64,000 nt of DNA from Salipiger sp. CCB-MM3 (GTDB taxonomy: Bacteria > Pseudomonadota > Alphaproteobacteria > Rhodobacterales > Rhodobacteraceae), in assembly GCF_001687105.1 (NCBI RefSeq), contig NZ_CP014595.1, forward strand, positions 2,431,001 to 2,495,000, written 5' to 3'. The notes beneath the pieces were generated by a model. The model saw nothing but the letters and a program-made list of their open reading frames with translations, searched no databases and was not told where the DNA came from. Positions 1 through 8,050 of this stretch are shown here, piece after piece. The translations under genes and the position numbers were made by a program. Within the stretch, counting starts at the first letter, position 1. Every line of letters begins with the position of its first letter.

Positions 1-105
1 GATTACACGCTGGCGACGCTCTTCGACGACGACTTCGCGCTTGAAGGCTTCGAAGGCAATGCAATGACCTCGGATACCGTGCAGGGCGCTTACGACATCG
101 CGTAG
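1..105 (+). CDS. 3' end of an unknown protein (partial)
   Basis: Frame 1 is open from the window edge to a TAG at 103-105 and encodes 34 residues rich in Asp, Glu and Phe, with FDDDF and EGFEG runs. A hairpin terminator at 194-220 follows on the same strand, consistent with the end of a transcription unit. The visible tail has no motif that I recognise and no function can be assigned. It could also be a chance open frame, because only 105 bases are visible. Confidence 0.45.
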   Translation, partial: DYTLATLFDDDFALEGFEGNAMTSDTVQGAYDIA

Positions 106-193
106 CAGGAAGCGGCGTGAGCGCTCCGGCGCGCGCGGCCCGAGGCATCGGGCGGAGGGCTTTGAGATCGGGGCCTCCGGATTATCAGACCAA

Positions 194-220
194 CGAGGCG
201 CGGGCCCACCCCGCGCCTCG
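194..220 (+). terminator. Hairpin terminator after the unknown gene
   Basis: CGAGGCGCGG (194-203) and its perfect complement CCGCGCCTCG (211-220) enclose a 7-base loop. The following bases are only moderately T-rich (TCGTCTTCC), so this is a hairpin terminator with a weak U-tract. Confidence 0.6.
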
Positions 221-503
221 TCGTCTTCCAGTCCGGCGACGGCAGCCAGGTCGGGAGTAGCACGACCCGAGCAGGTGGATGCAGGTCGGCGTGGCGCGGC
301 GGGCTGGCGGCAGGGCGCAGGTCGCGGACCTATGAAACATTGATTAAGCGTGACGAGAACGGCCTTTGGCGTCGCGGTGTTTGGATCGCCTTAGACCCGT
401 CGCGCATGTCGCAGGAAGCCAACCTGATGCTCATCCCAAAGGCGGGTTGTCCGCGTTGCTCTCGAAAATCTTACCAAATTGATCTGGAACAAGGTTGCTT
501 TTT

Positions 504-517
504 AATTCCGAGGAATT
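504..517. promoter_or_regulatory. Palindrome before feoA, candidate iron-regulator site
   Basis: AATTCC-GA-GGAATT is a perfect 14-base palindrome lying 36 bases before the feoA start, in the only AT-rich part of the upstream region. Iron-uptake genes in this order are commonly controlled by Irr, RirA or Fur/Mur. The palindrome is observed; the regulator is inference, because the site does not match a textbook Fur box or the Irr element exactly. Confidence 0.4.
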
Positions 518-552
518 CTATCAGAAAGTAGCCACACCTTCGAGGTCACGCC

Positions 553-834
553 ATGGACTCCAGACTGCTTGATGCAACCGACCGATCCGTCTCGCTGGGC
601 GAGGCGAGGCGGGGGTACAGGGGGCGCGTGGTCTGCCTGCTTCCGACAACCGGCACTGGTCGGCTCGCGCCCGACGAGATGGAGCGGCGTTTAATCGAGA
701 TGGGCTTTATCGAGGGTGTCGAAGTTTCGGTGATCCACGAAGGCCCGTTTGGCCGCGACCCGATCGCCGTTCGGGTCGGCGCGGCAACTGTGGCGCTGCG
801 CCGTCGTGACGCCATGGCGATCCTCACGGAATAA
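553..834 (+). CDS. feoA: FeoA, ferrous iron transport accessory protein
   Basis: This 93-residue cytoplasmic protein has an SH3-like FeoA domain covering about residues 20-93. The family hallmark is visible: a Leu/Met-rich segment around RRLIEMGFIEG, followed by a hydrophobic strand and a GPFGRDPIAVRVG segment. FeoA assists FeoB in Fe(II) import across the inner membrane. The gene ends 7 bases before feoB, so the two are co-transcribed. No feoC follows. A palindrome at 504-517 may control the operon. Confidence 0.93.
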   Translation: MDSRLLDATDRSVSLGEARRGYRGRVVCLLPTTGTGRLAPDEMERRLIEMGFIEGVEVSVIHEGPFGRDPIAVRVGAATVALRRRDAMAILTE

Positions 835-841
835 AAAGACA

Positions 842-2722
842 ATGTCCCAGCTTCCGACTTCGGCGGGTGAGCGGCTCACCCGCATCGCCCTCATTGGCGC
901 GCCCAATTGCGGCAAAACCTCACTGTTCAACGCGATGACCGGCGCGAACCAGCGGGTGGGCAACTATTCGGGTGTCACCGTCGAGCGCAAGATCGGCATG
1001 GCGCAGACGCCGCAGGGCGAGACGCTGCGGATCACCGATCTGCCCGGTACCTACAGCCTGCGCGCCCGCAGCCCCGACGAGGCGGTGACGCGTGACATCG
1101 TTCTGGGCACGCGGGTGGATGCCGAGCCGATTGACCTGCTGCTCGTGGTGGTCGATGCGACCCATATGCGTCCGGGCCTGCGGCTGTCGCAGGAACTGCG
1201 CCACTGTGGCCTGCCGCTGCTGGTGGTGGTCAACATGATCGACATCGCCCGTCATCGCGGCATCGACATTGATCTCGAGCGCCTCTCTGCCGAACTTGAT
1301 CTGCCGGTGGTGGCCTCCACCGCCGTGCGCCGGGCAGGGATGCAGGCGCTCTGGGGGAAGCTCGACGCGATGATCGGCAGCGGGTTGCCGGACCGCCAGA
1401 CCGCGGTCTGGACCGAGCCCACGGCGGCCGATCTTCGCGCGGCGCTGCGCGAGGCTGACCGGATCATCGACCATAGCGTCACCACGCCCGAGCGCCACCG
1501 CAGCCTCTCCGAGCGGATCGATGCGGCGCTGCTGAACCCTCTGGCCGGGCCTCTGATCCTGCTGCTGATCATGTTCGCCATGTTTCAGGCGGTCTTTGCC
1601 GGTGCCGCGCCGCTGATGGACGGGATATCCGCGCTGATCGAGGGTGTCGCCGCTGCGGTCTCGGCACTTCTGCCGGAAGGGCTGCTGCGCGGGCTCATCG
1701 TCGACGGGGTGATCGCTGGCGTGGGCAGTGTGGTGGTGTTCCTGCCGCAGATCCTGATCCTCTTTGCCTTCATCCTGATCCTCGAGGATCTGGGCTATAT
1801 GGCGCGCGCCGCCTTTCTGATGGACCGGATCATGGGCCATGCGGGCCTGCACGGGCGGGCCTTTATTCCGCTGCTGTCGAGCTTTGCCTGTGCCATTCCC
1901 GGCATCATGTCCGCGCGGGTGATCGATGACGAGAAGGACCGGCTGACCACCATCCTCATCGCGCCGCTAATGACCTGCTCTGCGCGTATCCCGGTCTATA
2001 CGCTGCTGATCGGCGCCTTCGTGCCAGCACGCAGCATCGGGCCCGGGATCAACTTGCAGGGACTGGTGATGTTCGGGCTGTTCGCGGCAGGCGTGGTCAG
2101 CGCGTTGCTGGTGGCGCTGGTCGGACATCTGCTGTTCCGCCGCCATGAGATCGCCGCCCCGCTGATGCTGGATCTGCCCGACTACAAGGTGCCGCAGCTG
2201 CGCGGCGTGGTGTTGGGGCTCTGGCAGCGCGCGCGGGCATTCCTGCGCCGGGCGGGGACCATCATCTTCACCGCAAGCATCGTCGTCTGGGTGCTCTCGA
2301 CCTTTCCCTATCCGCCGGAGGGCGCAGCCGAGCCCGCGATCAACTACAGTTTCGCGGCAATGATCGGCCATCTGCTGCACCCGGCGCTGGCACCTCTGGG
2401 CTTCACTTGGGAGATCTGCGTCGCCCTAGTGCCGGGGATGGCGGCGCGCGAAGTGGCCGTGGCGGGCCTCTCGACGGTCTACGCGGTATCGGGCGGAGAG
2501 GGGGCGCTGGCCTCGGCGCTGGCCGCGCAGTGGAGCCTTGCCACCGGGGTCTCGCTGATCGTGTGGTACATTTTCGCCCCGCAGTGTCTGTCCACGCTGG
2601 CGGTGATCCGGCGCGAGACCGGCAGCGCGCGCTGGATGTGGGTCTCCATCGGCTACATGTTCGGACTGGCCTATGCGGCCAGCTTCATCGCCTATCACGC
2701 GGTGGCGGCACTCACTGGCTGA
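842..2722 (+). CDS. feoB: FeoB, Fe(II) transporter with GTPase domain
   Basis: This 626-residue inner-membrane ferrous iron permease has an N-terminal G domain with G1 GAPNCGKTS (19-27), G3 DLPG (66-69) and G4 NMID (131-134). It is followed by a long multi-spanning region with two Gate-type segments carrying the Cys-Ala-Ile-Pro-Gly and Thr-Cys-Ser-Ala-Arg-Ile-Pro motifs. The frame is open upstream to 749, but translation should begin at ATG 842, just after feoA, where the G domain starts properly. It is shorter than E. coli FeoB, within the range of compact alphaproteobacterial forms. The 3' end overlaps the convergent phosphoesterase by 11 bases. Confidence 0.95.
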   Translation: MSQLPTSAGERLTRIALIGAPNCGKTSLFNAMTGANQRVGNYSGVTVERKIGMAQTPQGETLRITDLPGTYSLRARSPDEAVTRDIVLGTRVDAEPIDLLLVVVDATHMRPGLRLSQELRHCGLPLLVVVNMIDIARHRGIDIDLERLSAELDLPVVASTAVRRAGMQALWGKLDAMIGSGLPDRQTAVWTEPTAADLRAALREADRIIDHSVTTPERHRSLSERIDAALLNPLAGPLILLLIMFAMFQAVFAGAAPLMDGISALIEGVAAAVSALLPEGLLRGLIVDGVIAGVGSVVVFLPQILILFAFILILEDLGYMARAAFLMDRIMGHAGLHGRAFIPLLSSFACAIPGIMSARVIDDEKDRLTTILIAPLMTCSARIPVYTLLIGAFVPARSIGPGINLQGLVMFGLFAAGVVSALLVALVGHLLFRRHEIAAPLMLDLPDYKVPQLRGVVLGLWQRARAFLRRAGTIIFTASIVVWVLSTFPYPPEGAAEPAINYSFAAMIGHLLHPALAPLGFTWEICVALVPGMAAREVAVAGLSTVYAVSGGEGALASALAAQWSLATGVSLIVWYIFAPQCLSTLAVIRRETGSARWMWVSIGYMFGLAYAASFIAYHAVAALTG

Positions 2723-3791
2723 GCATGGCCCGGCGGCGCGGATTGCAGGGCGCCGCGCCGCTGTCCAGCACCTCGCCGTCGGGCGCATCCTCGTACCACC
2801 AGCGGACGCCGTTGGTGCCGAGCTCCAGCCGCAGCAGCCCGATATGGCCGAAGATGGCCGCAGCGGTGGTCGGCTTCGGCGCCGAGGCCGCCGAGATCTC
2901 GCCGCCGGTGCCGATGGTGAAGCCGATCGTGCCGTTTTCGGGATCGGCGCCGCCGCCGGGGGCCAGCGGGACCGTGCGTTCGTAGAAATGATTGTGCCCG
3001 TTCAGCACCAGCGTGGCCCCGGCGGATGCCAGCCGGTCAAACAGCGCCACGGCGCTATCGCGGTCGTGGCGCCGCTTTAGGGAATAGGCGGGCTTGTGGA
3101 AGAAGGCCAGAATACAGGCCTCGGGCGCATCTTTGAGCGTGGTGTCGAGCCATTGCGCCTGCTCTGAGTTGGGCGCAGCGCTGACCTCGCTGTTGAGCGA
3201 GAGGATCAGCCAGTTGCCTTCGCGCGCGGCATAATATCCCCGGTCACCCGGTCCGGCGCGATCCCCCCAATACCGAAAGTACCCGAAGGCATCGGGAGAG
3301 TTGTACTCGTGGTTGCCCGGCGTCGGCAGCGTCCGCGCGTGCAAGCCTGACCAGAGCGGATCGAAACACTCCTCGAATTCCACCGGCTTGCCTGAACTGT
3401 AGACGAGATCGCCAAGCGCCAGGATCGGGGCATCGGGCGAGCGGCGTGCAAGCGCGACGGTGTCCGCCGCGAGAGATGCCGTCGGATCGAAGGGCGAGGC
3501 GAGCCCGATGAGATCGGCGGTCACCGGCACCGCCGAGGCAAGACCGGGGCGCTCGGGGCAATTGGCGATGTCGCCGAACGCCAGAAGCGTGAGGGCGCCG
3601 GTGTCGGGATCGACCGCTTTCTCGATCGTTTGCTGCTGCGGGCTTAGGGTCTGCAGGCTGGCCTGCTGCTGTGCCGGGGCGGCATTTGCGCCGCTCAGCA
3701 GAAACCCTGCGTAGCCAATCCAGTCGCCTTCGAGCGTCGCCACCAGCGCCATAGGAAGCAAGAGCGCCGCGACCCAGCCGATTTTTCTCAT
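2712..3791 (-). CDS. Secreted calcineurin-like metallophosphoesterase
   Basis: This 359-residue protein begins with a basic and hydrophobic signal sequence (about residues 1-37) ending near SGANAAPAQ, so it is probably periplasmic. The dinuclear-metal motifs of the purple acid phosphatase/calcineurin superfamily appear in order: GDI, GDLVY, GNHEY, FFHKPAYS and NGHNHFYER. The likely reaction is hydrolysis of phosphate mono- or diesters; the substrate is unknown. It is convergent with feoB and overlaps its last 11 bases, so the two transcripts are antisense at their ends. A regulatory link to iron is not evident. Confidence 0.85.
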   Translation of the reverse strand: MRKIGWVAALLLPMALVATLEGDWIGYAGFLLSGANAAPAQQQASLQTLSPQQQTIEKAVDPDTGALTLLAFGDIANCPERPGLASAVPVTADLIGLASPFDPTASLAADTVALARRSPDAPILALGDLVYSSGKPVEFEECFDPLWSGLHARTLPTPGNHEYNSPDAFGYFRYWGDRAGPGDRGYYAAREGNWLILSLNSEVSAAPNSEQAQWLDTTLKDAPEACILAFFHKPAYSLKRRHDRDSAVALFDRLASAGATLVLNGHNHFYERTVPLAPGGGADPENGTIGFTIGTGGEISAASAPKPTTAAAIFGHIGLLRLELGTNGVRWWYEDAPDGEVLDSGAAPCNPRRRAMLSQ

Positions 3792-4063
3792 GTCATTCGT
3801 CCCATTCGATCACCCGCCCGGCTTCTCCGCGCGGGGATCACTTACGCGCGGATTTTGAGGGAAGCCAAATTACGGATAATCAATGTTTGGGTCAGGCCCC
3901 GGTCGGACATGTGCTTCAGTCAGAGAGCGCCGCCGCGTCGCGGGCACCACCCACCCGCCCGACGCCCTTGCGCGCAATGACGCCTGACAGCGCAGTTCGG
4001 GGGCGCTATGACGGATGCGAACCGCGACGGCCTGCCAAGGTGTAAAGGAAGGACGCGACATTC

Positions 4064-4735
4064 ATGCATATCCTCGTAATAGAGGACGATCCGACCACCG
4101 GTGATTATGTGGCCACCGGGCTGCGCAGCGAAGGGCATGTGGTGGATCTGGTGCCCGACGGTCGCGACGGGCTGGTACAGGCCATGGCAGGCAGCTACGA
4201 CGTGATGGTGCTCGACCGGATGGTGCCCGGGGTCGATGGGATGTCGATACTGCGCACGCTGCGGGCTTCGCGCAACCCGGTGCCGGTGCTGCTGCTGACC
4301 TCGCTCGACGGGGTCGAGGATCGGATCGGCGGGCTCAACGCCGGGGCTGACGACTATCTGGTGAAGCCCTTCGCGTTCGGCGAACTTTCGGCCCGGCTCA
4401 ACGCGCTCAGCCGCAGGCCGCCACCCTCGGACGAACCGACGGTGCTGCGGGCGCGCGATCTCGAGATGAACCTGCTATCGCGGCGGGTCACCCGCGCTGG
4501 GCAGGAGATCGAACTGCAGCCCCGCGAGTTCGCGCTCCTCGAGCATCTTCTGCGTCGCAAGGGGCGGGTTCAGACCCGCACCATGCTGCTCGAGTCGGTC
4601 TGGGATATCCATTTCGATCCGCAGACGAATGTTGTCGAAAGCCACATGAGCCGCCTGCGCGGCAAGGTCGACAAACCCTTCGACTGTGCGCTGATCGAAA
4701 CTCTGCGCGGCTCGGGCTACCGGATCGCCGAATGA
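4064..4735 (+). CDS. OmpR/PhoB-family response regulator
   Basis: This 223-residue regulator has a receiver domain with the acidic pair D8/D9, phospho-acceptor D51 (VLDRMVPG) and K101 (YLVKPF). A C-terminal winged helix follows at about 128-223 (LQPREFALLEHLL, and VVESHMSRLRGKVD as recognition helix). An AAGGAAGG ribosome site lies before the ATG. It overlaps the histidine kinase by 4 bases (ATGA), so the pair is translationally coupled. It resembles metal or stress regulators of the CusR/QseB type. The nearby cytochrome b561 and ferric-reductase-like genes are plausible targets, by inference from position only. Confidence 0.93.
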   Translation: MHILVIEDDPTTGDYVATGLRSEGHVVDLVPDGRDGLVQAMAGSYDVMVLDRMVPGVDGMSILRTLRASRNPVPVLLLTSLDGVEDRIGGLNAGADDYLVKPFAFGELSARLNALSRRPPPSDEPTVLRARDLEMNLLSRRVTRAGQEIELQPREFALLEHLLRRKGRVQTRTMLLESVWDIHFDPQTNVVESHMSRLRGKVDKPFDCALIETLRGSGYRIAE

Positions 4736-6075
4736 TCCGCCCGCGCTCAACGCCGCTGCGTCTCACCGCCGCGCTGATCGTGGTCTTTACCGGGTTCCTC
4801 GCCGTCGGTCTGGGCACCGCCTATCTTGTCATGCGCCAGACGCTCAGTGCTGATATCGCAGCGCGGGCGGATCAGATCATCGCCGAGCTTCGCAGCATTC
4901 CCGAGACCGAAGAACGCGCCGAGCGGGCGGCAGAGATCGCCGGGTCCGCCGATCCGCGTATGATGATGCTTCATGCCAGAATCGACGGCCAGCAGATCGG
5001 CCCGCTCTCTCTGACCGGCCTTGCCGATGGTGTGGTCTACGGCGATGAGATCGGTTTTCCGCCGGCCTCCGAGCATGGTTATCTCGCCCGATCCGCGGGT
5101 CTTGGCGCGGGCAGGGTGACGGTGCTTGTCGGGCGGCGCAGCCTTGGTGAGCTTAACGAGACCTTCCTCGCGATCCTTGGCTTCAGCTTTCTGCCGGCGC
5201 TGCTGCTGACCAGCGCCATCGGGTGGGTCGCGGTGCGGCGCACGGGCGCGCGGGTCGAGACGATCCGCGGCACGCTGCAGGCGCTCACTGAGGGCCATCT
5301 GAGCGCGCGGGTCGGCGCGCCGCATCCGGACACCGACCTTGGCGACATCTCGCGCGATCTCGATCGCATGGCCGCCGCGCAGGAGGCGGCGACCGAGGCG
5401 CTGCGGCAGATCGGCTCGGACATCGCGCATGACCTCAAGACCCCGATCCAACGCGTCGCGGTGCGGCTCGAGCGGCTGGCGCAGGCCGATCTGGACGAGG
5501 CGGTGCGCGACGAGTTGGGGGCCGTTCAGGCCGAAACCCGGCAGATCATCGGCACATTCCAGTCGCTGCTGCAAATCGCGCAGTTGGAAGGCGGGCAGGG
5601 GCGCGACAGTTTCGGCCCCGTCGACCTTGGGCAGTTGGCGCGCGACATGGCGGAGATCTACGAACCCGCTGTCGAAGAGAATGGCGGAACGCTTTTCTGC
5701 CGGGTGGAGGCGCCGCTGCCGGTCACCGGCGACCGGCATCTGCTGTCGCGGCTCATCGCCAATCTCGTCGAGAACGCACTGCGCCATGCGCCGGGCGGGC
5801 CGATCTGCTTGACGCTGAACGGGTCCACGCTCCGGGTTGCGGATGCCGGGCCCGGCATCCCCGCCGATCGGCGCGAGGATGTGCTGCGCCGGCTCGTGCG
5901 GCTGGAGGCGAGCCGCAGCACGCCGGGCTCGGGGCTTGGTCTTGCGATGGTCAAGGCGATTGCCGATCTGCATGGCGCGCTGCTCGATCTCGGCGACGCC
6001 GGGCCGGGGCTGATCGTCTCGGTCTCCTTTCCCGCCGGGGATGGGCAGCCTGCCGCGAAGATTGGGAAACCGTAA
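4732..6075 (+). CDS. Sensor histidine kinase
   Basis: This 447-residue inner-membrane kinase has TM1 at about 12-36, a periplasmic sensor of roughly 105 residues, TM2 at about 145-168 and a HAMP segment. The H-box DIAHDLKTP carries phospho-acceptor His233. N-box (NLVENALRH), G1 (VADAGPGIP) and G2 (GSGLGLAM) motifs complete the ATPase. It starts within the stop codon of the response regulator gene. The sensor domain has no obvious metal-binding cluster and the signal is unknown. Cytochrome b561 follows 77 bases downstream on the same strand and may be co-regulated. Confidence 0.92.
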   Translation: MIRPRSTPLRLTAALIVVFTGFLAVGLGTAYLVMRQTLSADIAARADQIIAELRSIPETEERAERAAEIAGSADPRMMMLHARIDGQQIGPLSLTGLADGVVYGDEIGFPPASEHGYLARSAGLGAGRVTVLVGRRSLGELNETFLAILGFSFLPALLLTSAIGWVAVRRTGARVETIRGTLQALTEGHLSARVGAPHPDTDLGDISRDLDRMAAAQEAATEALRQIGSDIAHDLKTPIQRVAVRLERLAQADLDEAVRDELGAVQAETRQIIGTFQSLLQIAQLEGGQGRDSFGPVDLGQLARDMAEIYEPAVEENGGTLFCRVEAPLPVTGDRHLLSRLIANLVENALRHAPGGPICLTLNGSTLRVADAGPGIPADRREDVLRRLVRLEASRSTPGSGLGLAMVKAIADLHGALLDLGDAGPGLIVSVSFPAGDGQPAAKIGKP

Positions 6076-6152
6076 TCTTTCGAACAGGTGGCGCGAAGCT
6101 TCACCCGCCACCCATGCTCTCAAGTGCTCAACCTCACACAGAGAGTCCCGCC

Positions 6153-6746
6153 ATGCCCGAAACCACCCGCCACACCCGTCTGACCCGTCTGCTGCACGGG
6201 CTTCTCGCGCTTGCCGTCGTTGTGCAACTGGCCTCGTCGCTGGGGATGATCCCAGATCGCCCGGACCGCCCCGGCAACCTGCTCTTCGAGGTGCACGAGA
6301 GCATCGGCATCGCTTCCATGGCGCTGGTGCTGGCGTTCTGGCTGTGGTCGCTGTCGCGGCGCCACGGCACGCAGCTGGGTGCGTTGTTCCCGTGGCTATC
6401 TGCATTGCGGCTGCGCGCGCTCAAGGCCGACATTCTGCGCCACATCACCGCGCTGCGCCATCTGCGGATGCCTGCGCATCAGGCCGATGCGCCATTGGCC
6501 TCTGCGGTCCATGGGCTCGGGCTCTGCCTCGTGACCCTCATGGCGGGCACCGGTACGCTCTACCTGCTCTCGGGCGCGAGCAGCCCGCGCGAGGCCGGAC
6601 TGACGATGGAAGTGCATGAGGCCCTCGGCTCCGTGGTGTGGGTCTATCTTGTCGGTCATGGCGGGATGGGGGTGCTCCAGCACCTCGGCACCGAATTCGA
6701 TCTGCGCAGCATGTGGTCGCTGCGCCCCAAGACTCAAAAGGACTGA
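6153..6746 (+). CDS. Cytochrome b561-family membrane protein
   Basis: This 197-residue protein has four hydrophobic helices and histidines placed as in the b561/NiFe-hydrogenase cytochrome b family: H15 (LLHGLL), H48 (EVHESIG), H120 (AVHGLG), H155 (EVHEALG) and H169 (VGHGG). The repeated pattern EVHE(S/A)(I/L)G is likely to mark haem ligands. It should carry electrons across or within the inner membrane to a periplasmic partner. I chose ATG 6153 because translation from further upstream adds residues with no hydrophobic or family character. The gene follows the kinase and precedes a very strong hairpin. Confidence 0.85.
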   Translation: MPETTRHTRLTRLLHGLLALAVVVQLASSLGMIPDRPDRPGNLLFEVHESIGIASMALVLAFWLWSLSRRHGTQLGALFPWLSALRLRALKADILRHITALRHLRMPAHQADAPLASAVHGLGLCLVTLMAGTGTLYLLSGASSPREAGLTMEVHEALGSVVWVYLVGHGGMGVLQHLGTEFDLRSMWSLRPKTQKD

Positions 6747-6849
6747 CGCGGGGCAGGGCCGCCACAAGGCCGTGCCCTCACGCGATCGTGGTCGGTTTGA
6801 GGGCTGAACCCACCCGGATGGCTTTGGGACAGGCGGTTTCCGGGGTAGT

Positions 6850-6886
6850 CTGAGGGTCTGCGGCGCGCTGCGCCGCAGACCCTCAG
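6850..6886 (+). terminator. Very strong hairpin between cytochrome b561 and Tat gene
   Basis: A perfect 17-base stem (left arm 6850-6866, right arm 6870-6886) closes a 3-base loop. No T-run follows. It lies 104 bases after the cytochrome b561 gene and 36 bases before the next ATG, so it either ends the upstream transcript or structures the leader of the next one. Confidence 0.7.
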
Positions 6887-6921
6887 CAAGACCCACAGCA
6901 CGCCTGTCAGGAGGGCCTCTC

Positions 6922-7410
6922 ATGACCAATGTTCTGTTCCACCGCCGCAGCCTGCTTGCCGCCGGAGTTGCCTTGCTTGCCACCGGAGCTTCGGGGCTGC
7001 GCGTTCCGGCGCGCGCGCAGAGTCTTGCGCCGACGCGCTCGATGCGCGGCGGGTCCAACAACTACCGACCCGGCGCGCCGCTGGTTGCGCGGATCGGCGG
7101 CGGTGGATTCTGGATGTCGGGAACGGTGCGCCGTTCCGGAGATGGGGCGCCGCTCGCCGGACAGAGGATCCAGATCTGGGCACATACCACCGAAGGGCAC
7201 GAGCGCGACCCGCAGAGCCACGGCGCAACGCTGACCGATGACAACGGCGTCTTCCGGCTCGAGATGCCGCAGATCGTCCCGGCCTTCGGGCAGCCGCATG
7301 GCCATCTCGCCTATGATAGCGCTGCCTTTGAGACGGTCTTTCTGCGCCCGGTGATGGGAAGCTCCCGCGACAGCAGTCTCGAGGCGCACTTCGTTCTTCA
7401 GCCGGTCTGA
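6922..7410 (+). CDS. Tat-exported intradiol-dioxygenase-like protein
   Basis: This 162-residue protein opens with a twin-arginine type signal (HRRSLLAAG, followed by a hydrophobic stretch to about residue 32), so it is probably exported folded. The mature part has the beta-sandwich pattern of intradiol ring-cleavage dioxygenases: SGTV..., APLAGQRIQIW (78-86), GATLTDDNGVFRLEMP (101-116) and a terminal QPHGHLAY. His126 and His128 sit where the family keeps its HxH iron ligands. The usual ligand tyrosines appear to be absent: the GRY position reads GHE (H93) and the PGAY position reads IVPAF. It is much shorter than catalytic dioxygenases, so catalysis is doubtful. It is separated from the next gene by 4 bases. 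Confidence 0.7.
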   Translation: MTNVLFHRRSLLAAGVALLATGASGLRVPARAQSLAPTRSMRGGSNNYRPGAPLVARIGGGGFWMSGTVRRSGDGAPLAGQRIQIWAHTTEGHERDPQSHGATLTDDNGVFRLEMPQIVPAFGQPHGHLAYDSAAFETVFLRPVMGSSRDSSLEAHFVLQPV

Positions 7411-7414
7411 GCGC

Positions 7415-8038
7415 GTGCATCTTGCAAGACGTCGACGCGCAGGCAGGGTTTTGATCTGGTCGTCGCTTGCGCTGGCGATCGGCATCCCTGTGGCCGCTGC
7501 GGCGGTGAGCCCGCTGCTGGCGTGGCGCCAGCCGGTCTATATCGCCAGCGGTTTTGCCGGGATCATCGCCTTGGGGCTGCTGCTGCTCCAGCCGCTGCTG
7601 GCCATCGGGGCGCTGCCCGGACTGCAGGGTGGACGCGGGCGGCGTGTGCATCGCTGGATCGGCGCCGCTCTGGTGATCTTCGTGGTCCTGCATGTGGCCG
7701 GGCTGTGGCTGACCAGCCCGCCGGATGTGATCGACGCGCTGCTCTTCGTCTCGCCAACGCCGTTCTCGGCGTGGGGCGTGATCGCCATGTGGGGGGTGAT
7801 CCTGTCGGGGCTTCTCGCGCTGCGGCGTCGGCGTGGGCGGCGCTGGCGCCTCTTCCATCGGGGTCTTGGCGCAGTGGTCGTCGGTTGCAGTGTGATCCAT
7901 GCGCTGCTGATCGAGGGAACGATGGAGCCGCTGTCGAAGGCGCTGCTGTGCGGGTTGGTCCTGTTGGCCACGCTCGCAGCGGTCCTGCGCCCGCGTCTTG
8001 TCCGCGCGGGGCGCCGCCGCGCCTCTGGTGCGGGTTAG
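7415..8038 (+). CDS. Ferric-reductase-like transmembrane haem protein
   Basis: This 207-residue, multi-helix inner-membrane protein starts with GTG 7415, 4 bases after the preceding stop. Four histidines form two pairs with identical spacing, H79-x13-H93 and H148-x13-H162, the bis-haem arrangement of the ferric reductase/MsrQ/NOX superfamily. There is no FAD or NAD domain, so electrons must come from the quinol pool or a partner, as in MsrQ. Pairing with a Tat-exported partner mirrors MsrPQ, but the partner here is not a molybdoprotein. The likely role is electron delivery to the periplasm; the acceptor is unknown. Confidence 0.78.
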   Translation: MHLARRRRAGRVLIWSSLALAIGIPVAAAAVSPLLAWRQPVYIASGFAGIIALGLLLLQPLLAIGALPGLQGGRGRRVHRWIGAALVIFVVLHVAGLWLTSPPDVIDALLFVSPTPFSAWGVIAMWGVILSGLLALRRRRGRRWRLFHRGLGAVVVGCSVIHALLIEGTMEPLSKALLCGLVLLATLAAVLRPRLVRAGRRRASGAG

Positions 8039-8050
8039 GGCTGGGACAGG

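Larger units (their letters stand above)
106..552. other. Intergenic region upstream of feoA
   Basis: This 447-base stretch holds a hairpin terminator (194-220) and a 14-base palindrome (504-517) just before feoA. GC content falls noticeably from about 460 to 530, as expected for a promoter zone. A short TTG-initiated frame at 340-531 is open, but it has no clear ribosome binding site and no recognisable family, so I do not call it a gene. Confidence 0.6.

Noticed and set aside
340..531. Open frame with TTG start upstream of feoA (63 residues, CPRC)
   Set aside because: No clear ribosome site, no family resemblance, and it covers the probable feoA promoter and palindrome. Not called a gene.
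749..841. Upstream in-frame extension of feoB
   Set aside because: It overlaps feoA out of frame and would precede the GTPase G1 motif with unrelated residues. ATG 842 is the natural start.
920..1852. Long open frames opposite feoB and other genes
   Set aside because: Composition follows the GC3 pattern of the real gene on the other strand, with His/Gln/Arg-rich shadow protein. Treated as shadows.
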